Positions 33,804 to 48,780 are shown, counted from the first letter of the stretch. The stretch: 64,000 bases of DNA from Talaromyces rugulosus (GCF_013368755.1 NC_049561.1:5208001-5272000), one strand, 5' to 3'. The notes: a model not told the origin generated them from the letters alone. Numbers and translations: made by a program.

Positions 33804-34680
33804 AGAGGTGTCATGGGGAACGCGGGCACACGGTGAGGGAGAGCACGCAGTCGACGCGCCGGAATGACAGGCGCAAAGGCAGCAAGACAGAAAGAAAGAA
33901 AGAGAGCGATACTGGCGACCGTTTGATATGCGAGATGCGTCCCGGCCAGGCCAGGCTGCGGATGAGGCTCGCGCCCGCTAACGACAGCGCGGGTGCGGCT
34001 CGGCCGGATGAACGTCGGTCCGGCGCCCCCCGGGCCAATCACGTGCCAGTCACGGGACGTAGCGCCAAGAGCGGGGCATCGCGCTGCTGACTAAGGACCG
34101 TCCTCGTCGTGTGTTTATCTCTGTTGTTTATATCAATGTTTATTATTGTTGATTGTGTCTGCGCCTGTCCCACACTCGCCCGGTGACGAGTATCGCCCGC
34201 CCATTGGGCCTCTCAAGTCACACAGAATCACAGATGGCAATAATGGCGTTATCGCAGCTCAACTGCCGGCCAAGCCGTAAGGTTTCATTGCGGCCGGCGC
34301 AGGCAGCGGCCACTGGCCACAGTCCGGCAGCCAGCCCCATCAGGATCGCCCGCCAAGGCCCAAACTCGCCAAGGAGGGCAGGAGCCATCAGATTCAGGCT
34401 CCGCCCCCCGACCAGAGCCGCTGTCGTGCCTGCTCATGACAATATTATCAACCTCTCTCTCTCTCTCCCTCTCTCTCACACACACCGGCAACTCGCAACA
34501 CGCCCTCGCTTTTTGCTTTCTGCTCGTTCTCTGAGCACCGGCATGCTGCGTGGCATACCATGCGTGCCCTTCAGCCTCCTTCGCCCTCTTATCAGACACC
34601 ACTATAGGTGTGCCTTTCGCCAACTGCTCTGAGAGGCGAGACCCAACGTCTCGTCTCCACGGTCACAGGGCGTCTGTGCC
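33804..34680. promoter_or_regulatory. Divergent promoter region with CT/CA microsatellite
   Basis: 877 bp between dscD and a divergent secreted-protein gene. A (CT)n tract at 34453-34477 runs into (CA)n. ORFs on both strands here have no recognisable content; the plus-strand ORF beginning at 34153 is interpreted as leader. Confidence 0.4.
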
Positions 34681-35843
34681 ATGCCGCAGCTTCCTTTCAG
34701 CGCCATTGTGGTTGCTGTCTTGATATGGTGCCATGTCCTCCCCACAAGCGCCTGGTACTGTGGCTTCTCCCACGTCAATTGCATCGACGGCCTCGCCCAG
34801 TCCTCTTCGTTTCTCAGCATAGATAGCTTCGCGTCACGCCCGCTGGGCTTTGTCTATGGCTTTGATGCCGGCTCCTCGCCCCATGACGGGTCCCCATCAA
34901 TCAAAGTCGGCTACTGGCTCCAGTACGATGCCGACGATCTCGAGGGCTGCATTAATGAATTGTCGGGCGCCAATCGGACGACAGAAATTGCCCTGCGTAT
35001 CGCCAATGCCCCGGACTGGCCCGGGTCGATAAGCGGACATCATCACCAACACCACCATAAATGCCAAAGCATCTGGTCACACGGAGACCAATGCGCAGGC
35101 AGCCTGAAGGCCTATTTACAATTTGCAATCTACAAACTAAGCACATCGGGGAAACCTTACGACAGCCCCCTCGAAACTGCCCTCGAGCAGCTAATGGACC
35201 CAGCTCTCGTCCACTATCTACCCGGCTGCCCGCCGACCTTGTTTCAACAGGATGCAATTCCTGCCTATCGTACGATGGTCCCCCGTCATCCCTTTTTTTA
35301 AGCTTCTCCCTCGCTAATCTTGTATCAGCTTTTGTCAACGAAACCTCGTTCGATGGCCACTCCAGTGATATTAAAATCGCCGAACCTGGCAATCCTTTCT
35401 GTCCGTGGAGGACTATGTACATTCCAAACACGACTGCACAGCAGCAAGCTAGGCAATGGGCCGTCGGTATTGTGACTCGAGGACCACCTTTTGGCTCTGA
35501 ACCATTGCAGGGACCCGAAGAGGTCGAGGTCGAGCTGGTCTGCACAAGAGCACCCAGGGAATTCCATATTGGTGAAAACGAGCACGACCACGACCACGAC
35601 GACGAGCACAATTACAAGGACAACGACGATGCACGTTACCATGTACCTGACTATGACGGTGATAACGGCGATGATCCAAACGATTTGGGCGACGGCTTCG
35701 AGAACCACCCAGATATCTCTCGTTTAAGCTCTTTTTTAGGTGGCCGTGACATAATTGATGCTTTCGACTTCGACGCTGACTACGACTTCGATGACGATGA
35801 AGAAGAAGCCGAGGACGATTGCTCTTCTTCTGGGGACACCTAA
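34681..35843 (+). CDS. Secreted His/Asp-rich protein of unknown function
   Basis: 367-aa protein from exons 34681-35269 and 35329-35843 (59-nt intron, GTACGA...GTATCAG). A clear signal peptide (FSAIVVAVLIWCHVLPTSA) is followed by a globular region with about eight cysteines, a His cluster HHHQHHHKC near residue 120, and a C-terminal acidic tail with HDHDHDDEHN and long Asp/Glu stretches ending in EDDCSSSGDT. I do not recognise the family. The His/Asp-rich composition suggests metal or calcium binding in the secretory pathway or wall; this is inference. The 5' neighbour is dscD, divergently transcribed. Confidence 0.72.
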
Positions 35844-36195
35844 GTCATATTTTCTTTCTGCACGGGTTGCGGTGTTTCACTTTTGGCGTTTTTGGGTTAC
35901 GAATCATACCCGGCATTTCCTTGGTGTACATATTTATGGGACTATTTCCGGGTACATCACTTTTCTTAACTTATTGTTCATCGTCCACGATCACGTCCGA
36001 CCAAAAGGGTTGGTCGAGTGGGTCATGATATCATGTATATACTTAACGGAGGGTTTTCCATCCACCATTTATAAAAAATAATCCAGTAACATATTCATCT
36101 ATTTCTCTATTCTGGTGCCATCAACATCGTAGCCCATACTATCCCACACTATTTTACATTATTTTGGTTTCTAGAACAGCCCTGTGATCCCAGTC

Positions 36196-36459
36196 CTACA
36201 TCGCTGGTGGATGCGGTAGCGCTGCCTTTGGGTGTGAACGAACCATCCCATCGTTGAATCCATCTGCATGATGCATTTCCCAGTACTATACTCTCGTAGC
36301 AATTAGCACCTTCCTTACATTCTTCAATGATACTTAGCTAACCGTGATCAGAGTTCGTTCCATTCGATACGCTTGCCAGAGAAAGATGGCTTGCATGATG
36401 AAATTGAGTATGTCGAAGACCAGGTTTTGCCAGAATTCTGGGGAGAGCGAGTTTGTCAT
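36196..36459 (-). CDS. Candidate 68-aa single-pass membrane microprotein (two exons)
   Basis: Found by hand; not open as one frame. Exon 1, 36459-36343 (39 codons, MTNSLSPEFW...), contains a hydrophobic segment LVFDILNFIMQAIFLW. A 57-nt intron, 36342-36286 (donor GTTAGC, branch GCTAAT, acceptor GTATAG), joins it in phase 0 to exon 2, 36285-36196, ending HPPAM and TAG. An A-run precedes the ATG. Without splicing the frame would stop two codons past the donor. Topology suggests a small tail-out membrane protein. The family is not recognised; evidence is the phase-0 join, branch site and composition, so a chance prediction remains possible. Confidence 0.4.
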
Positions 36460-37560
36460 TTTTTTTTTCCTTTCGTTGGCTTTGACTAGACAGGGGCTTG
36501 TTGGGTCTATTGGCTGGCGATATGATCAATTGATGTTGCTTGTCACAAGAAGATAGAAGATGGATTATAAGTCTATAGCCAAGTTGAATAATGGTGCATG
36601 GCTGAGAGAGGTTTGTTATAGAACGGCCAAGTTGAGATCGATAAAATTTGAATTTGAAATTAGCGGGCTATTTAAATAATTCTACTGTTTCTTGTACACA
36701 TTATATCAGTCGTCAATAGTATTGAAGTGTTTTCTTTACCGCCCACACCTAAACCAACATGGATGTAGACAAAATCCAAAGTCCAATTTTAGCAAGTAGG
36801 ACACGACTGATACAAATAGATGTCGCACAGCAGTCGGAAGTCACGTTTCGGGCCAATCATTCCCAGGCGGTATCGAATCAACCAATTCCTCAAAAAGAAA
36901 GAATGGAAAGAAATAAAGACGTAGATCATGTTGTGCAATGTTCGGAAGCTGGAAAAGATGTACCGGTTCTGAACCCGGGGATCCGGCTGAACGACTCTCC
37001 AAAAAGCCGGTTAGTGGCTTATATGACAATTTAATAACTAACTTAAATCGTGCATAACTGGATTTAGGTAATTCATGTCAGCCTCGTCAAAGGAAGACGG
37101 TTTATTCGTGACAGAATACCATTGTGGTTACATCCGTGAATGTATCGGAATGGCACAACATATCCTTTTGAAATGGCATTTGGCATAAATTAAACGACAT
37201 ACGTGACACTTCAACTGCATTCTCGTAAAAAGGTTCATGGTCAGATCTGATACTATCTGTTCGGTAGTCGGATGGGCATCCGGTCTCCTTTGGTTCCGTC
37301 AACGGCATCGATACCTACATAAAAGCGATGCACAGCGCTAAGGGCCTCGGCGTCACGCCGCTTTATGCTCAGTAGAGCATATAATTGATACGAACCTTTC
37401 GATAAGGTAGAGTAGTTGCGTATATTCATAATTTTTTCACCTGGGTAGTATACAAAATAACCTTAGACTCCAGTAACACTAGATAAAACAATAACTTAAA
37501 TTCAGTCCATAAAATCTTACTTTCAACAGATAAACGTCTAACTTATTATTAATATCACTT

Positions 37561-37582
37561 TATATATATATATATATATATA
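37561..37582. repeat. (TA)11 microsatellite
   Basis: Uninterrupted run of eleven TA units inside the AT-rich stretch. Confidence 0.95.
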
Positions 37583-38340
37583 GATTAGTAAGTAGCTTAT
37601 AATATTTTAAACAGTCTATAATCCTTTCTGTAATCTTTCGGATATCAAAGTCCTGAGCTTTGGGTGGTCCGAAACAAGACCAGTCAAATAGGGTCAAATG
37701 GCACTAATCCAGTTTCTTTGAAGCCATTCCGAAAGGTCTCGGCTTTATATGCCATCGTGCGGGCTTCCGGGAATACAGTAAGAAAGTCGATTTTATCAAT
37801 AGGGTTGAATTCAAGCCTCATCGGCTGTTCAACCAGTTGTCAATATTGTCGTTTGAAAACTGCAAAACAACTGACATCAAAATATTGTAAAAGAGGCGAG
37901 GAATTTGTAGGCATGCAGATTGGAATCATGTTATTCTCAGTGTAATGGGAGTGGCCGCTCGGTGTCTGATACTGACATCTGGAGTTTATATCTCATCCAA
38001 CTGAGCAGGTGATCACACAAATTGTCGCTCATTAATAAACATTTGAACACTGCTACTGTCTGTAATCGCTACATACATATGTAGCTTATCTTATATATAT
38101 CTCTTCTTCATATGTCCTAATTATATACGTACTAGAGCTGTTATTTCAACAATACATACCTAACCACTTGATGTCACAAACCCTTATGCCCCAAGTATAT
38201 ATTCCCGAACACGACAAGCCAGAGGTTGCATAAAGTTTCAGAATATGAACGAATATTATTATTGAATTACTTAGAAGACTTGAAGCTATCTAGGGGGAAA
38301 TTTCTTTTGTGTGCAAGCGGTGCTTCTTCAGGAGAAGTGC

Positions 38341-38428
38341 GCTCAGGTGACCTGATTCCACCGACTTACTGTCGACATATCAATTGATATTGCACTCCCA
38401 TGGTATTGTTCAATATCAATACCTGAGC
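38341..38428. repeat. Bipartite inverted repeat / bulged hairpin
   Basis: The continuous right arm 38411-38428 (CAATATCAAT + ACCTGAGC) is complementary to two left segments, ATTGATATTG (38383-38392) and GCTCAGGT (38341-38348), separated by a 34-nt bulge. The loop is 18 nt. Could be a structured RNA or a decayed mobile-element end; function unknown. Confidence 0.5.
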
Positions 38429-39011
38429 AAATCTAATAATCTATGGACTATGTTGTAATATTTCATATTTAATCTATCTCATTTATATAACAAACTTTAA
38501 ATTTGTATAGAAGCTCGCAGTTCAATATTGAAACGGGTCAACCACAATTCAATGTTCACGCGGCATCCATGGTAGAACAATATGCAGTTCAATCAAATTT
38601 ATCCCAGCTTTTCCGGGTTAATCGATTCGAATCTATAGCTATACGTAAAATCGCCGCGTCTATTTCTTCTGGCATCCCTCGGCAAGGGATACTCCTGCGG
38701 ACATTTCAGCCTTGTATGCTCGGAAGAGAAAGCACATTCCGGACAAGGCTCGTTATCTTATCGCTTTTATTCATGACCAAACAAGGCACATATTCTCCGG
38801 ACTTCTTTGTGGTTTGAGAAAATGTAGGGATTTTCGTCCGGAATGCCCGGGGAATACCCTTGGACGCGTAAGTCATTACTCATAGCTGATGATAAAGTTA
38901 ACTTCTTCTTTGTTACCGCGGGGCTTTGTAGTTTTCTCCTCGAACGGTTATCCGAACATGACTTACCTGTGACCTTTCGTTTATCATACTATCGAAAAGA
39001 AAAGAAAAAGA

Positions 39012-39943
39012 ATGGATTTATCCAAACAAGACGAATTCGACAACATCCATTCGAGCAATATGGATTCTGGCGACAGCGACGCTACCGAGCCCTTTCTGAA
39101 GGGGCGCGAGAAGAAGCAGTACCAGCGTCGTGGTGATTTTATTCGCTCCCCGGCGTGGTTCGTGTCGACAATAATTCTGCTACTTCTACTTTTCCTAGAG
39201 AGCATATCTGTATTCGTGCAACCAAGAGTGTGGAGGAATACATACGAGCATGGATTCAGCACTGAGCTCGGTATGTCATACCAGCGAAGTTTCTCAAAAA
39301 AAATGAATGCTCGGGCTAATACCACTGTTTTAAAAAAACACCAGCCTTCATGAAGCCAGCGATAAAACTACACCAGAAACGATTCGCAAGTCCGATACGC
39401 GACCTCCCCAATGGGACTTTATACACGGTCTTCGAACCCTCCGAGCCACGATACGTCGGACCGCCAACATCCGAAATCGACGAAGCGTGGGCATCTCTCT
39501 TACAGGGCCGATACATTCTTTTCGATGACCAAGACGTCTCCTGGCTCAACTCCGACAGCGGGCTCCCGAAACTACAGCCTTTACCTTCTCGGGGTGACGC
39601 CATCCCCAAGAGCGGCTACTACGGGGGGCCCGATATGCTGCATAGCTTGCACTGTATAAACGCAATTCGCCAGCATTTGGATTTGGATCACTACAAGGAT
39701 CATATGTGGTTGCCAGAGGAATATCAGAGGATGCATATCGATCACTGTATTGAGCAGCTCCGGCAGGCCACGCTGTGTCATGCTGATATGACTCCGGTTA
39801 CGCTCAAGGCAATATGGACAGATACGCCGCACTGGGCGGCATTGGGCCAAACGGAGAGAATGCATACTTGCCGGGATGGAATGGCGTTGAGAGAGTTGAC
39901 GTGGGAGAGGGGCGAAGGAACGGAGAGAATTACTTTTGGTTAG
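39012..39943 (+). CDS. UstYa-like (DUF3328) membrane oxidase-family protein
   Basis: 285-aa protein from exons 39012-39270 and 39345-39943 (74-nt intron, GTATGT...CACCAG). Type II topology: about 48 cytosolic residues, one membrane helix (WFVSTIILLLLLFLESISVFV), then a luminal domain. Both family signatures are intact: HSLHC (His186-Cys190) followed by INAIRQHL, and HIDHC (His217-Cys221) followed by IEQLRQATLCHADMT. This DUF3328 family (PF11807) includes UstYa/UstYb, which oxidatively cyclise ustiloxin-type ribosomal peptides, and homologues that oxidise or chlorinate other metabolites. No precursor peptide with repeated Kex2 sites, P450 or methyltransferase is within 5 kb on either side, so it looks like an orphan here. 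Substrate unknown. Confidence 0.88.
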
Positions 39944-40810
39944 AGTGAGATTTAGAAGGGTGCAGGCATCTTTTTTACTGAGTTATTCAAATTGATCAAC
40001 TGATATCGACAATTAATCAAGAAACACATTTTCCAGTAGGTAATTGTAGACGTAACATTGTGACAAATAATCACACGTTCGTCTAATAGATGCCAAACGG
40101 AAAAGTTATATAAAACTCTTCATTGACGTGACGGATGAGGTATACATGTAAACGCCCTTCACATGGCAGTAGTACTCTAGCAGAAAAATCATAAATCATC
40201 GAAACTATCAGGATGTTCTACGCAGTCATAGGGCATAGACCTCAATAATATTAATATAAAAAACATTGGATTTATATAGTGATGTCGTTGTGGGGCCAGA
40301 AACATTATTCTGATTGGACAATTTAGACGCGAGCCAACCACATTGAGAAAGATAGCCCCACCAAGTCCCGTACGGAAACATGATTGGTCTACAGGGCGTT
40401 GACTGCTGCCGGACACAGTCATCAACACTCTTGCGTCTGTTCCTGCCCTCGTCGGCCTCACCTGGGATGTTCTTCGTCTCATCTCTCGTGACTCATGTAT
40501 ATCCTCGCTGATACCAAGCCACTCCCCACAACGCATCGTATCGCCATCTCTAAGTAGAGAAGCCTCCCAGAGTCAGCATTACCACTACACCCCACCTTGT
40601 GTGGGCTCTTTGTCGTGTGTGGGGAGAGCTAGGCTCGCCCACTTTATTTCGCCGTCATCGAATCCACCGTCCCCTCTCTGGACACTGCTGTGCTGTCAAT
40701 CCGGAATAAGCGACCACGGAATCCCGGAAACTCAGGGTGGCTCGCAGAAACGTCACTTTCTTTCAATTCGACTTCTCGCCGGCCGATTCTTCCCTGCCGC
40801 CTTTCTCAAG
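39944..40810. promoter_or_regulatory. Upstream/leader region of SNF1
   Basis: 867 bp. The 200 bp immediately before the SNF1 ATG stay open in frame but contain only a GTG, no ATG, and probably are 5' leader. Pyrimidine-rich near the start. Confidence 0.4.
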
Positions 40811-43462
<2,652 letters not shown>

Positions 43463-45006
43463 CTTGAGCGGAACTTAACTCGAAAAGTGGCATTTTCGTC
43501 CGCCTATATATTCCATGATTCTGTCAGGTATATTTCTTTCTCTTCTGCATTCTGCTGCAGTTTGTTCTTTTTATTAGCGAGGCGTCTTTCTTATTGCATA
43601 CCTGGGTGGGTGTTTCTGCTGGCATTGAATAAAACCGACCCTCTTTCTCCTGCAAGGGGCGGAACGAGGGTCCAGTTCGATTGATTTATGGCAGCTTGGC
43701 TGCAGGCGTTTGAACTTGTTTGATGGATGTGATACACCATTTCCGTTTGCTTCTGGCTATCTCCTATAGAGCCAGAGGCAGAGGATTGCATCAGCCACAG
43801 GAACGAGCATTTGAAGGCATTGATTGGGTTTTTTTCTTCTCGGTTCAGTCGATGTATGAATTTTATAAATTATACCTGAATTATATATAGGATGTCATTA
43901 TTTTTATTAACAATTATTTTCGGCTTTTATTGAGTGATGTGTAGAATTGGTTGTGGTCAATAATCAATTGATCAGCATTGACGGTCGTTTGACATGTAAT
44001 AATCTATGTAACTATCACATGTGCAACTGATGGCAAGCATGCGATGACATCAAATGGAAAATGCCAGACAGACATGAACACTGCACGTGAATAGTCTAGA
44101 TCGCATTTAGCTGACTAGTTGTTTAGTACCAGCGTCAACTATTGTGGATTTGATCGCCACCATAATAATTTACGTCAACATTGAATACTAGCATCATTCA
44201 AGTACACCACTATCGTTCACAAAAACAATACCGACTAGATTACACACTTTATACTGCGAATAAAAACTCGGTCGATCTTACATGTTTTTTTATGCCTAAG
44301 CTGACGTAAATGTGGACAAAAGAGCCTCGGTACTTTTCCCTTACATTCAACTGTTTCTAATTATTCTCACCACCTAAACAAACTCCACCGGGATTCGGAC
44401 ATCGATTTCGATCTAGTTTAGCTTGTATGGTTAGCAAGAAAACCTGGACTTGCCCCACCAATAATAACATTATTGACTCCCTGAGCGTGTTAAATTTTTT
44501 TGTCTCGGCTTTCTCCGTGGTCTAAAAAGCAGAGACTAGCTAGCGTAGTGTACATTGGATTTTTGGGACGGATGCACTATTTTATGCGCGAAATAAGATC
44601 GCGATTGACGATACCCATTTACTTCTTACAGGGCAGTGCATGGGTAAATGCTCATTATCGTGGTGGGTAAAAAACGGCGTCGCCGGATCCGGACCGACTA
44701 CGGGCGTAGTCTTGTTAGTAGTGAGTAATAATGTTGCGGACCCCACTGGCCTGACGCTGCCAATGATGATGGTAGTAATAGTAAAAGCAACTCAAATTAT
44801 GACGGGTGTGATCTGATCAGCACATATAAGGTTCATAAACGTCGTCTCCTGCTCTTTTATTCTTCCTGTTTTCTTGTCTGTGTGTAAACTAGGGGTGATA
44901 TATTGATACATCACTCGAGATAGTGTTGATTATTCTCAACGTCCCACTTCGCGCTCGTTACAAATAATCCATTGATAAGCTCGCACTCGACAGTTAAATA
45001 ATATCC
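43463..45006. other. Long intergenic region before the P450 gene
   Basis: 1.5 kb, AT-rich, no gene seen. A TATA-like CATATAAGG lies at about 44822, 180 bp before the P450 ATG. ORFs in 43487-43791 are 3' UTR shadows. Confidence 0.4.
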
Positions 45007-48000
45007 ATGGCTCAGCAAGAGTATACTCCGGTCCCCCAACCGCCGGGCGTGCCCCTGCTCGGCAACATCTTCGATATCGAAGGCGAGGTTCCATTGAGAA
45101 GTTTGGAGCTTCTCGCCGATACATACGGTACGTCACGCTCACTGAATTAATCTCAAATTGATAAATTGCTAACGAAATATGAGCAGGCCCGATCTATAGA
45201 CTGACCACATTCGGCGTCTCGCGAGTGTTAATCACGTCCCACGAGTTGGTCGACGAAGCATGTAATGAAGAACGCTTCAGAAAAGCCGTGTTCGGTGGCC
45301 TGCACGAGATGCGACATGGAATCCACGATGGATTGTTCACGGCCGTGTATCCCGGCGAAGAGAATTGGGCCGTGGCTCATCGAGTGCTTGTCCCTGCGTT
45401 TGGCCCATTGTCGATTCGCGGAATGTTTGATGGTGAGTAAAACTCCCGGGTTGGCATCAAACCAATTTCTTTTTTTAGAAAGCTGAGTTGGTCCTAGAAA
45501 TGTATGATATTGGCACACAGCTGGTCCTGAAATGGGCCCGTCAAGGACCCAAACACTCCATCACTCCAACAGATGACTTTACGCGTTTGACATTGGACAC
45601 GATTGCGCTGTGTGCTATGGGCACTCGCTTCAACAGTTTTTACCACGAAGATATGCACCCCTTTGTTGACTCGATGATGGGCATGCTGGTCGGTGCCGGT
45701 CAGCGAGCTCGTCGGCCTGATCTTATCAAGAACTTGCCAACAAGCGAAAACACGAAATTCTTCAACGACGTCGCCGCGTGCCAAAAGATTGCGCGCGATC
45801 TACTTGAGGAACGACGGAATAACCCCGAGCCGGAAAAGAAAGATCTGCTGAATGCCATGGTTCTGGGCAGAGATCCCAAGACTGGCCAGGGGTTGACGGA
45901 TGATACCATTATCAACAATATGATCACTTTCCTGATTGCAGGTCACGAAACAACATCGGGATCGCTCTCGTTCCTCTTCTATTATTTGGTGAAAACACCA
46001 CATGCGTATAAGAAAGTCCAGGAAGAAGTCGACTCCGTCATCGGCCGGAGAAAGATCACTGTCGAAGACCTTTCTAAGCTGCCCTATATCAATGCATGCT
46101 TGCGAGAAGCACTTCGCCTGAAACCTACTGCTCCCGCAATTGTTGTTGAGCCACACCCGACAAAGAACACCGAAGACCCTGTTACACTCGGAAACGGCAA
46201 ATACAAGCTCGAAAAGGGCGAGCGAGTTGTCATCGTCGTGCCTAAGCTTCACCTCGATACTGCGGTTTGGGGCGATGATGCTCTCGAATTCAAACCTGAA
46301 CGCATGATGGACGGCAAGTTTGAACAGTATCCTAAGAACGCATGGAAGCCGTTCGGTAACGGTATGAGAGGGTGTATTGGACGACCATTCGCGTGGCAAG
46401 AGATGCTCATCGTGGTAGCCATGCTGTTCCAGAACTTCAATTTCCAGCCTGATGACCCGAGCTACAGTCTTCGTATCCAACAGGCGTTGACAATCAAGCC
46501 CAAGGACTTCCAGATCAGAGCCACACTGAGAGAAGGATTAGATGCTACGACCTTGGACTCGGTCCTCAACAGTGGTCAAGAACCCAAGGTAACTTCTAAC
46601 AGGGAGAAAAAGACAGTTGCCAGTGGGCCATCGGAAGCAGGAAAGCCAATGCATATCTTTTACGGAAGCAACACCGGAACGTGTGAAGCATTCGCCCGGC
46701 GACTGGCTGAAGATGCCGCGGGCTTCGGTTATTCCGCTCACATCGATTCACTCGACTCGGCAATGCAGAAAATCCCAAAGTCGGATCCGGTCGTATTCAT
46801 TACTGCGTCGTATGAAGGCCAACCGCCTGACAATGCGGCTCTCTTTTTTGAATGGCTCAGTGGTTTGAAAGAAAAGGAGTTGGAAGGTGTCAACTATGCC
46901 GTGTTTGGGGCCGGTCATCGTACGTATATGCCTTGAAAATATGGATTTACCAAGCTAACATGGTGCTACTTCAGACGACTGGGCCGCCACTTTCCATCGT
47001 ATCCCTACTGTGGTAAACGAGCTCGTAGAGAAACATGGCGGCAAACGTCTTTGCGAAATGGGCGTCGCAGACACGGCTGACGCAGATATCTTCACCGCGT
47101 TCGATACATGGGGCGAGTCCCAGCTCTGGCCGGCGATAGAATCGCAATTCGGAGCCTCGGAGAAAGGAAAAGAATCCAAATCCAAATCTGCACTGAATGT
47201 GGAAATCAGCTCCGGAATGCGCGCAACGACTCTGGGCCTACAGCTCGGCGAGGCTCTGGTAGTTGAGAACAGGCTCTTGACAGCCCCGGATGTGCCAGCC
47301 AAGCGTTTGGTCAAGTTTCAACTGCCGTCTGATAGCAGCTACCAGTGTGGCGATTACCTCGCTGTGCTTCCTGTGAACCCCAGCGGTGTCGTCCGGAAGG
47401 CAATCCGACGATTTGGCTTACCCTGGGATGCCATGCTCACCATCCAGAAAGCTGCCGGCGCAACGGCGGGCCCGTCGATTCCGTTTGACACGCCTATATC
47501 TGCGTTTGAACTATTGTCGACATATGTGGAACTCTCCCAGCCGGCCTCGAAAAGAGACATCAACGTACTCGCAGACGCCGCGGCGGCGGATCCAGACACA
47601 CAGGCAGAGCTACGCTTCCTCGGGTCCAGTCCAACTCGATTCGCAGAGGATATCGTGGCCAAGCGCATCAGTCCGCTGGATTTGCTCATTCGCTATCCCA
47701 AAATAGACCTTTCAATTGGCGATTATCTGACTATGCTTCCGCCCATGCGCGTTCGTCAGTACTCGATTTCGTCTTCTCCCATCAGAGACCCGTCTGAATG
47801 CTCGATCACGCTTTCCGTTCTCAACGCACCATCTCTTCATTCGACGGGCTTGGATGAAATTTCTGAGGAAGAAAGATATCTCGGTGTAGCATCTACTTAT
47901 CTATCCTCTCTCAAGGCTGGCGATCGTGCGCATGTCATGGTTCGCCCTTCAAACAGCGGGTTCAAACCACCCGTTGACCTGCAGACACCTATGATCATGG

Positions 48001-48542
48001 CTGCCGCTGGGAGTGGTATTGGTCCATTCCGCGGTTTTATCATGGACCGCGCGGAGAAGATCCGGGCTCGTAGAGGAAGCAGCGGTAGTAACAGCGAGGG
48101 TGATTTCAAGCCCGCCCCTGCCATTCTCTACGCCGGATGTCGCACAAAGTGCAAAGACGACATCCATGCTGACGAGCTCGCGGAATGGGAACGGCTTGGT
48201 GCTGTTGAGGTTCATTGGGCGTACTCACGTCCTGAAGAGGATGGCGCATCGCACGAGGGGCAGCATGTTCAGGATGCGATGTTCGAGGATGCTACGAATG
48301 TGATTTCTCTATTCAACGCAGGTGCTAGGATATATGTCTGCGGTAGCACCAGTGTTGGGAACGGTGTCCGTGACACCGTCAGAAAGCTATACTTGAGCGA
48401 GAGGAGGAAACAATTGGCAGACGGGGTGCTGGAACAAGACTCGCCGGCTCTATGGCCCGACCTGGATGAAGATGCAGCGGTGTATAAGTTTGTGGAGCTA
48501 TTGAGGACGAAGGAGAGATTTGTTACGGATGTTTTTACTTGA
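45007..48542 (+). CDS. CYP505-type self-sufficient P450 (P450-CPR fusion)
   Basis: 1118-aa natural fusion of a cytochrome P450 to a diflavin reductase, like Fusarium P450foxy and bacterial P450 BM3; these hydroxylate fatty acids subterminally using NADPH. Exons 45007-45127, 45187-45432, 45498-46919, 46975-48542 (3357 nt). Heme domain: AGHETTSG in helix I, REALR (ExxR), and the heme loop FGNGMRGCIGRPFAWQE. FMN domain: IFYGSNTGTCEAFARRL; the third intron falls in its AVFGAGH-HDWAATF segment. FAD/NADPH domain: RQYSISSSP, AAAGSGIGPFRGF, LYAGCRTK and a C-terminal YVCGS. No membrane anchor (starts MAQQEYTPVPQPPG), so soluble. All cofactor motifs intact; exact substrate not shown. Confidence 0.96.
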
Positions 48543-48780
48543 TTTGGTTTCACGATTTATGATGTTCATGTCTTAGAGGGATAAGCAAGAATTAATTCTC
48601 TCATTCATAACTCCATATCAACTGGTAGCTAGGGCTACATAAACCCATGTAGAAATGCCGCTCTCTATATCCAACTTTCGAGTCTTTAAACTCATGGATA
48701 CGTCTAGAAACATAATATTTTATCCACTATAAAAGTCAAAACGTGCCGAGCAAGTCTAGCTTAAATTCATCAGATAAAAT
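48543..48780. other. Convergent 3' region
   Basis: 238 bp between the P450 and ankyrin-gene stops; nothing further seen. Confidence 0.3.

Larger units (their letters stand above)
36460..39011. other. AT-rich, gene-poor stretch
   Basis: 2.5 kb with only short weak ORFs. One at 36759-37034 (91 aa, MDVDKIQSPI..., good CCAAC-ATGG context) has no recognised domain. It contains a (TA)11 microsatellite at 37561-37582 and a bipartite inverted repeat at 38341-38428 (listed separately). No transposase or reverse transcriptase remnants seen. The last 200 bp form the promoter of the UstYa-like gene. Confidence 0.4.

Noticed and set aside
36759..37034. 91-aa ORF as the UstYa precursor peptide
   Set aside because: No signal peptide and no repeated Kex2-type core segments, so it does not look like a RiPP precursor.
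37664..37945. 93-aa ORF in AT-rich stretch
   Set aside because: No conserved features; start not a convincing ATG context; expected by chance.
40189..40536. 115-aa minus-strand ORF upstream of SNF1
   Set aside because: Lies in the SNF1 promoter, no domain, reads as a shadow.
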